The position numbers and the translations under genes are program-made. Under the pieces are notes generated by a model, which was not told the origin of the DNA, made no database searches, and saw nothing but the letters and a program-made list of their open reading frames with translations. Below, piece by piece: positions 1-5,528 of a stretch of DNA of 14,170 nt. Positions within the stretch are counted from its first letter, which is position 1. Each line of letters opens with the position of its first letter. The DNA comes from RGIG1828 sp045586905 (GTDB lineage Bacteria; Bacillota; Clostridia; UMGS1810): positions 1 to 14,170 of the forward strand of contig JAZNBF010000111.1 of the NCBI GenBank assembly GCA_045586905.1, read 5' to 3'.

Positions 1-215
1 TAACCGTCATACATTTTATGCCTGAAGGTGGGGGCTTTAAGGTCGAAAGCTACGCAGATATAGTCGGGGCACAAAGTGTCGATATTTTTTAGCATTATTT
101 TTAAAAAGCCATATATGGCGTTTGTGAAAAGACCGTGCTTATTGGAAAGCAGACGGATGCCGTAAAAGGCTCTGTTTATTATGCTGTTACCATCTATGAT
201 GAGTAAGTTTTTCAT
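1..215 (-). CDS. polA: DNA polymerase I, N-terminal part (5'-3' exonuclease domain), cut by window edge
   Basis: Only the first 71 codons lie in the window; the gene continues past base 1. The translation begins MKNLLIIDGNSIINRAFYG, the start of the FEN-like 5'-3' exonuclease domain of DNA polymerase I. The metal-binding DGNS is at residues 8-11, VAFD at 55-58 and the conserved FRH at 64-66. In the family this domain removes RNA primers and flaps during lagging-strand processing and repair in the cytoplasm. The ATG at 213-215 is preceded by AGAAGG about 7 bases upstream, which fixes the start. A sigma-A-like promoter lies just upstream in the gap to the PBP gene. A stand-alone exonuclease of the same family (YpcP-like) cannot be excluded because the polymerase domain is outside the window. 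Confidence 0.85.
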   Translation of the reverse strand, partial: MKNLLIIDGNSIINRAFYGIRLLSNKHGLFTNAIYGFLKIMLKNIDTLCPDYICVAFDLKAPTFRHKMYDG

Positions 216-251
216 TGGATTACCTTCTCTCGATTTAGCATACACATGTCA

Positions 252-280
252 ATTATATCATAAAATATTTATTTTTTCCA
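252..280 (-). promoter_or_regulatory. Sigma-A-like promoter for polA (extended -10)
   Basis: Read on the minus strand: -35 TGGAAA (275-280), a 17-base spacer, and a perfect TATAAT (252-257) preceded by TG one base away (TGATATAAT, an extended -10). It lies 37 bases before the polA ATG. The -35 matches only 4 of 6, but the extended -10 compensates. It ends one base before the PBP stop codon, so polA has its own promoter as well as possible readthrough. Confidence 0.6.
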
Positions 281-1786
281 CTATTTTAACGGATAAATTT
301 CTGCTATTTTTTTGCATATTTCCTCAAATGGCTTCACACAGCTTTTTGCGCCGCTTTTCCCGTCTTCCGACAGCACTGCCACAGCATATTTTGGAGCTGA
401 ATAGGGGAAGAAGCCGCAAAACCATCCGTGCACCATGGTTGTCCCGTCTTCTCTTAGCCAGCCTGTTTCGGCAGAGCCTGTTTTGCCTGCTATTTCGAGA
501 GGAGATGAAGCTATGCTCTTTGCTGTGCCCGTCAGCACACATTCCCTCATCATTGCACCAATGGCGTGTGCAGTCGATTCGCGAATGGCTCTGATTTGTT
601 TTCCTTTTTCGTGCAATGTCACACAGTTTCCGGTTTCATCCACAGTCCCCCTTGCAATGCTCACTTCTTTTCTCAGTCCACCGTTTGCCACAGTGGCGGC
701 AATGACTGCGCTCTGCAGAGGGGTTATGAGCATTTCGCCCTGACCAATTCCGAGATTTATCACATCAAAGGGTGTATATTCTGTTTTGTATGGCACAAAA
801 CCGCTTGCTTCCTCATTGCCCATGTGCAAAAGCTTCTGACCAAGTCCGAATTTTTTTGCTGTGATTGCTATTTTTTTGCCGCCCGTCATGAGCGAGGTTT
901 CGTAAAAGGCACAGTTACACGAATCGGCAAAGGCTTTAAAAAAGCTTTCTTTACCGTGTCCGTCTTCTTTGTGGCACAAAAAAGTTTTTTCGCCATACTC
1001 AAAGCTTCCGTCACACAAAAATTCTCTTCTCTGCACCAAAGGATTACTCTCGAGCGCGGAAGAAGCTGTGACTATTTTAAACACGCTCCCTGCATTGTAG
1101 GCACAAAGCGCTCTGTTGAGAAGCTCTCCTTTATCAGAGTGAAGACTGTCTTCGAGGTTATAAGTGTCATACAGTGGTCTGCTTGCCATTGCAAGCACCT
1201 CGAAGCTTTGAACATCGAGCACAACCACTGCACCCTTTGGCACCCATTTGTCCATCACATCTTCAACAGCTCTCTGAATGTGATAGTCAAGCGTGAGCAC
1301 GATGTCTTTTTGCTTGTCTGTGTCGGGCATGAGGCATGTGGCCTCTTTGTTTTTTATTGGAGCACCCATGGCGTTTTTTGTGTACAAAACCGTGTAGCAT
1401 AAGTCCGATTTCAGTATGTTGTCATATTTTTTCTCTATACCGCAAAGTCCTGCCCCGTCCGGTGATGTGTAGCCCAAAATGTGCGCGCAAAACCCGTCTT
1501 TGTTGCTTCTTGATGGCAGCATAAAAGAGGCATTGCCTTCTCCCTGTGATGCCTTTGCTTCATCGGTTATGTGCCAGAGTGCGTTTTCTCTTTCGGTTAT
1601 CGGTATGAGATTTCTGTCATATACAGTTCCTCTTACCCCTCTCACCTCAAGACTGCCCGACTGCTGTGCCATCACTGCTTTTTCGTACTGCTCGTTTTTT
1701 GCCAGAGTGAGATACAGTATTTTTGAAAAAAGAAGCCCCGACAAAGACACAAACAACAAAAACACAGCTTTTAATCTTCTTTCCAT
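281..1786 (-). CDS. Class B penicillin-binding protein (D,D-transpeptidase), short form
   Basis: A 501-residue protein with an N-terminal membrane anchor (residues about 6-28), a short linker region with the class B signatures RGTVYDR (52-58) and GIEKKYD (116-122), then a penicillin-binding transpeptidase domain from about 160. The three active-site motifs are intact: SVFK (234-237, acylated Ser234), SCN (289-291) and KTG (435-437). The family cross-links peptidoglycan stem peptides outside the membrane and is a beta-lactam target. There is no glycosyltransferase domain. The length is well below that of FtsI or SpoVD types (roughly 580-720 residues); the shortening is in the N-terminal non-catalytic part, resembling compact PbpA-like proteins. 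The ATG has AAAGGA about 9 bases upstream. Whether it serves elongation, septation or spore cortex cannot be told from sequence. Confidence 0.88.
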   Translation of the reverse strand: MERRLKAVFLLFVSLSGLLFSKILYLTLAKNEQYEKAVMAQQSGSLEVRGVRGTVYDRNLIPITERENALWHITDEAKASQGEGNASFMLPSRSNKDGFCAHILGYTSPDGAGLCGIEKKYDNILKSDLCYTVLYTKNAMGAPIKNKEATCLMPDTDKQKDIVLTLDYHIQRAVEDVMDKWVPKGAVVVLDVQSFEVLAMASRPLYDTYNLEDSLHSDKGELLNRALCAYNAGSVFKIVTASSALESNPLVQRREFLCDGSFEYGEKTFLCHKEDGHGKESFFKAFADSCNCAFYETSLMTGGKKIAITAKKFGLGQKLLHMGNEEASGFVPYKTEYTPFDVINLGIGQGEMLITPLQSAVIAATVANGGLRKEVSIARGTVDETGNCVTLHEKGKQIRAIRESTAHAIGAMMRECVLTGTAKSIASSPLEIAGKTGSAETGWLREDGTTMVHGWFCGFFPYSAPKYAVAVLSEDGKSGAKSCVKPFEEICKKIAEIYPLK

Positions 1787-1816
1787 ACATAATCATCCTT
1801 TATATGTTTTTTGGTA

Positions 1817-1845
1817 TTGAATATTTCTGGAGTTTGGTGTAAAAT
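1817..1845 (+). promoter_or_regulatory. Sigma-A promoter for the phosphoribosyltransferase-lipoprotein operon
   Basis: TTGAAT at 1817-1822, a 17-base spacer, TAAAAT at 1840-1845, about 33 bases before the ATG at 1878. It lies in the 91-base divergent gap shared with the PBP gene. Spacing is ideal; each box has at least 4 of 6 consensus bases. Confidence 0.6.
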
Positions 1846-1877
1846 ATATGTATCTGTTACAGAAAGAAGGAAAAACA

Positions 1878-2435
1878 ATGAAAAAATACCATACCATGAA
1901 TATTGCAGGTCTCAAAAGAGATTTGCAGCTTTTCAGAATAAACGACAAGCTTCAGATTGCAGCTTTCATCCTTTTTGGCGATGTCGAGGTGACAAAAGCA
2001 TCTGCCAGTGCGCTTCTCGAGAGAGCGCCTGAATATGATATTCTTTTTACTGCCGAGTGCAAGAGTTTGCCTCTCATCTATGAAATGGCAAGACAAAATG
2101 GCGACGACAACTACATAATCGCCCGCAAAGCGCCAAAGCTCTACATGGAGAATCTTCTCACCACAGATGTTGATTCCATCACCACTGCCAATGTGCAGAA
2201 GCTTTGCATAGGTCAGGCTGAGGTTGATGCAATAAAGGGCAAAAGAGTACTCATTGTCGATGATGTCATCAGCACAGGCGAGTCACTCATCGCCATGGAA
2301 ACTCTCGTCAAAAAAGCAGGCGGCACAATAGTCGGCAAAATGGCAGTGCTTGCAGAAGGCGATGCCAAAGACCGTGATGATATAATATATCTCGAACCGT
2401 TGCCGCTTTTCGATGGCGAAGGCAATGCAATATAA
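1878..2435 (+). CDS. Phosphoribosyltransferase family protein (adenine PRTase-like)
   Basis: A 185-residue cytosolic type I phosphoribosyltransferase. The PRPP-binding loop VLIVDDVISTGES is at residues 124-136, with the two acidic residues and the TG turn that hold ribose 5-phosphate and pyrophosphate. LFTAECKSLPL (56-66) resembles the Apt-family segment GIDARGF. Such enzymes join a base to PRPP to give a nucleotide and pyrophosphate (purine salvage). The N-terminus (AGLKRDLQLFRI) is of a variant common in Clostridia and distinct from canonical Apt, so the substrate is uncertain. I chose ATG 1878 because AGAAAGAAGG sits 7 bases upstream; an in-frame ATG at 1848 has no ribosome binding site and would overlap the promoter region. 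It is followed after 21 bases by a lipoprotein gene, probably co-transcribed. Confidence 0.82.
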   Translation: MKKYHTMNIAGLKRDLQLFRINDKLQIAAFILFGDVEVTKASASALLERAPEYDILFTAECKSLPLIYEMARQNGDDNYIIARKAPKLYMENLLTTDVDSITTANVQKLCIGQAEVDAIKGKRVLIVDDVISTGESLIAMETLVKKAGGTIVGKMAVLAEGDAKDRDDIIYLEPLPLFDGEGNAI

Positions 2436-2456
2436 ATTAAATAATGAGGGTTTAAA

Positions 2457-2792
2457 ATGAAAAGATTATTATTGGTTTTACTGTCTGTGTTTGCTGTTGC
2501 AATCATCTTTGCGGCATGTTCGTCGGAAAGTGAGCCGGACAGAAAACAGACAGAAATTACATCTTCTTCCGAAGAAGATAAAAACAAAAGTGCTCTCGGA
2601 AATATTGAAATCATAGAAAAAGAAGATGGCACAAAAATTGCCAGATCGGAAACAGGGCTTGAGGTGGAATGCTCTGGCGAGAAGCTTATGGAGCTCTACG
2701 GGGAATACGAAGCAGTGACAGGCAAAGATGAGGAAAAAGAGAAAGAGCTTCTTTCAAAAATTCAGCTCATACTCGATGCCCAGATGCAATAA
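2457..2792 (+). CDS. Small putative lipoprotein, function unknown
   Basis: A 111-residue protein with a lipoprotein signal: KR, a hydrophobic stretch (residues 4-20), then a lipobox FAAC with Cys21 as the lipidation site. A polar Ser/Glu/Lys-rich linker (22-45) follows, then a small charged domain with a predicted helical end (about 70-111) rich in Glu and Lys. It would be anchored on the outer face of the membrane. I recognise no family. TGAGGG lies 6 bases before the ATG. It shares a transcript with the phosphoribosyltransferase upstream and ends 8 bases before a strong terminator. The pairing with a cytosolic PRTase gives no clear functional hint. Confidence 0.7.
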   Translation: MKRLLLVLLSVFAVAIIFAACSSESEPDRKQTEITSSSEEDKNKSALGNIEIIEKEDGTKIARSETGLEVECSGEKLMELYGEYEAVTGKDEEKEKELLSKIQLILDAQMQ

Positions 2793-2800
2793 AACAAAGC

Positions 2801-2840
2801 GGGGATGTAAAAATTTGCAAAAGTTTTTACATCCCCTTTT
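2801..2840. terminator. Strong convergent (bidirectional) intrinsic terminator with GCAA tetraloop
   Basis: The arms GGGGATGTAAAAA (2801-2813) and TTTTTACATCCCC (2824-2836) are perfectly complementary over 13 bp. Three further inner pairs (one G-T) close on the loop GCAA (2817-2820), a GNRA tetraloop. TTTTATTATT follows on plus. On minus the following tract is poorer (GCTTTGTTTTATT). It lies between the convergent lipoprotein and spoIIR genes, so it probably ends both transcripts. Confidence 0.88.
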
Positions 2841-2841
2841 A

Positions 2842-3474
2842 TTATTCAAAAATCATGGCAAGCTTTTTCTTTCCGCTTTGCCAAAGCTCATATGTTTTGA
2901 ATTTAAGCTCCACACCGGAGCTTTTTTCTGTGCTGAGAAATTCTTTTCCGTCTTTGCCGAGGCTGTTTGTAACATCACTCATTCCTGCGCCCGACACCGT
3001 CACGCATGTTTCATCCACAAAGCAAAGCGGCGGAAAGAGCACACACCACCAGTTTTTGCCCTTTGCCTCGCCTATTTCCACCTTCAAAGCCTCATATCTG
3101 CCCTTCGGCAAAACAATTTCGCCATATTCTTTGGTCGGAAAATCACTCACACCCAGGCTGACTTTTACCGGATAGTCAAATCCGTTTTTCTGTATTTCAT
3201 CAGTTGCATAAGATTTTATCTTTTCCATATTTGCACATATGTCCTGTTTTGCACCTCTGAAATCGGTGTTTTCATCAAATATTCCCTTTGTTTCTTTTAT
3301 AATCCGGTCTCTCACCTTAAGCTTTAGCTCCTGGTCGCAGCTTTCGTCAGAGTTTGCAAGCACATGCAGTCTTATAAAATTTTGTGAAAGTGCCGCTTCT
3401 GTTGTTTCAAATTTTGCATGAATCACCAGGGCACACAAAAAGCCAATACAAAGAGCGCATATGATTTTTTTCAA
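2842..3474 (-). CDS. spoIIR: Stage II sporulation protein R
   Basis: A 210-residue protein with an N-terminal signal/anchor (about residues 4-20) and the family signatures FIRLHVLANSD (33-43), LKLKVRD (50-56) and NWWCVLFPPLCFVD (141-154). In Bacillus and Clostridia, SpoIIR is made in the forespore, secreted into the intermembrane space, and triggers the SpoIIGA protease to process pro-sigma-E in the mother cell. Length is typical. The start is TTG at 3472-3474, supported by AAGGTGA about 6 bases upstream; there is no better-placed ATG. A candidate forespore-type promoter lies upstream. The gene ends 6 bases from the convergent terminator. It is the clearest evidence that the organism can sporulate. 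Confidence 0.93.
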   Translation of the reverse strand: MKKIICALCIGFLCALVIHAKFETTEAALSQNFIRLHVLANSDESCDQELKLKVRDRIIKETKGIFDENTDFRGAKQDICANMEKIKSYATDEIQKNGFDYPVKVSLGVSDFPTKEYGEIVLPKGRYEALKVEIGEAKGKNWWCVLFPPLCFVDETCVTVSGAGMSDVTNSLGKDGKEFLSTEKSSGVELKFKTYELWQSGKKKLAMIFE

Positions 3475-3505
3475 GATAAATCACCTTCGTTTTAAATGCT
3501 ACTCT

Positions 3506-3534
3506 AAGTATTGGCTATATTTTTAATTTTATAC
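3506..3534 (-). promoter_or_regulatory. Candidate forespore (sigma-F-type) promoter for spoIIR
   Basis: On the minus strand GTATA (3530-3534) is followed after 14 bases by GCCAATACTT (3506-3515). This resembles the known sigma-F pattern GYATA and GGNNANAHT, with one mismatch (C for the second G) and a spacer slightly shorter than usual. Because spoIIR is a known sigma-F target, the match is plausible. It rests on a pattern match alone. Confidence 0.4.
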
Positions 3535-3543
3535 AAAGTTTTA

Positions 3544-4035
3544 TTATTTTTCTCTTAATACTATTTTTTCAACATAATCTTTTGTAAGGTCTTTATAGAG
3601 ACTGAATTCTTCATATATGATTTTTAAAGCATCTTTATAGATGCTCTCATCTGCTTTGTGTAGCTTTTTGCCCATGGGTTCAATCTCTTTTTTATGCTCA
3701 GCTATCAATCTTAGCACCGATACAATATCTTCAATGCTGCCTCCCGATATAACCATTTTGAAATTTTCTTTTCTTAAAAGGTCATTTGTCTGCCATTGTG
3801 ACTTGGGTGGTTTTTTCTCTGTGATTTTTTCAAGCTCATCCAAAGAAAGAATATACTTCATTTTTGAAGTGAGTTTTTCATTTTCAGTTGGCACAAAAAA
3901 TGTCGAACTGTTTGAAAAAATGGGCTCAAGAACATAAAACATAGCAGAAACACCATTAAAAGACTTTTCGGTTATATCAATTATTTTGCACACTCCGTCG
4001 GACCCGTAAAGCACTTTGTCGCCAACCTTAAACAT
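3544..4035 (-). CDS. CarD family transcriptional regulator
   Basis: A 163-residue protein. The N-terminal Tudor-like RNA-polymerase-interacting domain is residues 1-60, with the family hallmark MFKVGDKVLYGSDGVCKI and the later segment YVLEP. A helical C-terminal domain spans about 65-160. CarD/CdnL proteins bind the RNA polymerase beta subunit and, in mycobacteria and Thermus, stabilise the open promoter complex. Clostridia often carry several divergent paralogues, and this C-terminal half is not close to the classical CarD helix bundle, so the promoter set controlled is unknown. The ATG at 4033-4035 has GAGGT about 9 bases upstream. It lies 69 bases upstream of spoIIR on the same strand with no terminator between, so readthrough into spoIIR is possible. 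Confidence 0.8.
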   Translation of the reverse strand: MFKVGDKVLYGSDGVCKIIDITEKSFNGVSAMFYVLEPIFSNSSTFFVPTENEKLTSKMKYILSLDELEKITEKKPPKSQWQTNDLLRKENFKMVISGGSIEDIVSVLRLIAEHKKEIEPMGKKLHKADESIYKDALKIIYEEFSLYKDLTKDYVEKIVLREK

Positions 4036-4071
4036 AATAAAAACCTCGCTGAATATATTTTTGTCATATAT

Positions 4072-4100
4072 ATTTTATCATATTTTGACAAAAAAAGCAC
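4072..4100 (-). promoter_or_regulatory. Candidate promoter for the CarD-like gene
   Basis: Minus strand: extended -10 TGATAAAAT (4072-4080), identical to the extended -10 of the strong promoter near 10.2 kb. The -35 region (GTGCTT at 17 bases) is poor. An alternative TTGTCA (4086-4091) would need a different -10 (TATGAC). It sits 37 bases from the ATG in very AT-rich DNA. Confidence 0.35.
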
Positions 4101-4120
4101 ATGGTGTTTTTTCACAAAAA

Positions 4121-4170
4121 AAAGCAGTGTCTGTGTTGTAAAAACATCCAATACAGACACTGTTTTTATA
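4121..4170. terminator. Bidirectional intrinsic terminator after the isomerase gene
   Basis: The arms CAGTGTCTGT (4125-4134) and ACAGACACTG (4153-4162) pair perfectly and extend inward by four more pairs including one G-T, with a 10-base loop (4139-4148). An A-run lies left of the stem and a T-run right of it, so either strand yields a stem plus U-tract. On minus it ends the ligA-trmO-isomerase transcript 23 bases after the isomerase stop and insulates the CarD-like gene. Confidence 0.82.
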
Positions 4171-4184
4171 TTTGCGCAAATTTT

Positions 4185-4823
4185 TTAACCGATTATATCT
4201 TTTACACACTTTTTAATTTCTTCGTCCTGACAGTTTGCAAAGAAGTAATCTTTGAATTTTTCGCCCGAAAGTGCGCCTTTCACAAGGTCTCTGTCGAGGT
4301 TTTTCAATATGTAGGTGAGAGAGGTGTGAGTAACCTTTTTAACCTCATTCAAAATGCGTGCATTTCTCTGCTCGGGCACTGCTCTTTCCTTTGGATAGCC
4401 GCCGCCCCATTCTTCTACGAAGAGCTTTTCAAACACATAGCTGAGATTGAGTTCGGCTCCCCAACCCCAACCTTTTGCAAAGGGGAGAGAAATGCAGTTT
4501 CCGTTGTTAACCTGAGTAAACTGATAGGCATCTGTCGGGTCTACCACATGGCCGCAAAGCACACCGGGGAATGCATTGCATGCAAGGCAGGCGCCTTCGC
4601 CTGTACCGCAACCTGTGATAACGAGGTCGCAGGCTTTTGAATTAAGAAGAACAGCGGCCAAAATGCCTATCTGCACATAGGTGAGCTGTGCCTGATCCTC
4701 AGCTGAGTACATTCCATAGTTGAACACCTTGTGTCCCATGGGCTCTACAACCTTTTTGAGTGTGTCACAAATCAAAGCATTTTTTGCTGCCTGACTGTTT
4801 TCGTTGATAAGTGCGATTTTCAT
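4185..4823 (-). CDS. RpiB/LacA/LacB family sugar-phosphate isomerase, long form
   Basis: A 212-residue protein. Residues 1-150 match the RpiB/LacAB fold: MKIALINENS, then the signature DLVITGCGTGEGACLACN (66-83), where Cys72 corresponds to the catalytic base in RpiB of the CGTG type and the following glycine-rich loop binds the substrate. The family interconverts aldose and ketose phosphates such as ribose 5-phosphate and ribulose 5-phosphate. Canonical RpiB is about 150 residues; here about 60 extra C-terminal residues (150-212) form a charged, probably helical tail of unknown role, so the substrate should not be assumed to be ribose 5-phosphate. AGAGG about 9 bases before the ATG lies within the end of trmO; the genes are 6 bases apart, so they are probably translationally coupled. 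Confidence 0.8.
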   Translation of the reverse strand: MKIALINENSQAAKNALICDTLKKVVEPMGHKVFNYGMYSAEDQAQLTYVQIGILAAVLLNSKACDLVITGCGTGEGACLACNAFPGVLCGHVVDPTDAYQFTQVNNGNCISLPFAKGWGWGAELNLSYVFEKLFVEEWGGGYPKERAVPEQRNARILNEVKKVTHTSLTYILKNLDRDLVKGALSGEKFKDYFFANCQDEEIKKCVKDIIG

Positions 4824-4829
4824 AATGTT

Positions 4830-5528
4830 TTACCTCTTTTCTGTGTTTTTTATGTCTGTCACTTTTATAGTGTCATCATATACCTTGAATTTTATTTCAT
4901 ATCCGCCAAACTCAAATCCATATTCCCTTTCGGGAGATGAGTGGTATGACGGACGGGGATCATTTTGCAAAATGGTGAGGAGTGCATTTTTCTTTTCAGG
5001 TGTTATCTTATCAGAAAGCTCCTTTGGAAAATCAACCTTCAGCCCATATCCGAGCACATCGTCGGCAAAGCCGCCTTTTGCATCAGCTATTGAGTCTGCA
5101 AAAGCAAGGTATGGCTTTATGTCGAAAATGGGGGTCCCGTTTTTAAGGTCGGCACCACCAACCACAAGAACAGTTCCGTTTTGCTCAGCTTTCTTCACTC
5201 CCAAAAGCTTCACGCACGAAAGCCCGAGGCTGTTTGGACGAAACGGTGAACGGGTTGCAAACACGCCCACCCTTTTGTTTCCGCCAAGTCTTGGAGGTCT
5301 TACCGTGGGTGAAAATTCATCTTGCAAGCTGTCGGAAAACTGCCATATGAGCCACAGATGCGAAAAATCCTCAATGCCCCTTAAGGCATCGACGCTTCTG
5401 TATTCTTTTTCAAACACAATCTCCGACACCACATCCTTGCACAGTCCGCTCTGGCGTGGTATGCCAAACTTTGATGTGTAGTCGTTGTATATGTGTGCTA
5501 TTGGTTTTATCAGTGTTTCTTCACTCAT
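4830..5528 (-). CDS. trmO: tRNA (N6-threonylcarbamoyladenosine-37-N6)-methyltransferase TrmO (TsaA-like)
   Basis: A 232-residue protein of the TsaA/TrmO (formerly YaeB/VirR-like) family. It carries RPPRLGG (77-83), GVFATRSPFRPNS (88-100) and DIKPYLAFADS (136-146), the segments that bind S-adenosylmethionine in this unusual beta-barrel fold. In E. coli TrmO methylates t6A37 of certain tRNAs reading ACY codons, tuning decoding; activity here is inferred from homology. The C-terminal domain (about 160-232) is the family's usual tail. I chose the ATG at 5526-5528: GAGGAAA lies 7 bases upstream and the gene then overlaps the ligA stop by 8 bases. An in-frame TTG four codons earlier is less likely. 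It is the middle gene of ligA-trmO-isomerase. Confidence 0.87.
   Translation of the reverse strand: MSEETLIKPIAHIYNDYTSKFGIPRQSGLCKDVVSEIVFEKEYRSVDALRGIEDFSHLWLIWQFSDSLQDEFSPTVRPPRLGGNKRVGVFATRSPFRPNSLGLSCVKLLGVKKAEQNGTVLVVGGADLKNGTPIFDIKPYLAFADSIADAKGGFADDVLGYGLKVDFPKELSDKITPEKKNALLTILQNDPRPSYHSSPEREYGFEFGGYEIKFKVYDDTIKVTDIKNTEKR

Noticed and set aside
566..1402. 278-codon plus-strand open frame opposite the PBP gene
   Set aside because: It is antisense to a gene with intact catalytic motifs, has no ribosome binding site and gives a low-complexity, Cys/Phe/His-rich product.
1848..1877. Upstream in-frame ATG of the phosphoribosyltransferase
   Set aside because: It overlaps the promoter region and lacks a ribosome binding site; the ATG at 1878 has AGAAAGAAGG at good spacing.
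2728..3327. 199-codon plus-strand frame spanning the lipoprotein end, terminator and spoIIR
   Set aside because: It runs through a strong terminator and antisense to spoIIR; no start site and no family resemblance.
4101..4640. 179-codon plus-strand frame opposite the isomerase
   Set aside because: Antisense to a gene with a recognisable GCGTGEG loop, and it begins inside the terminator.
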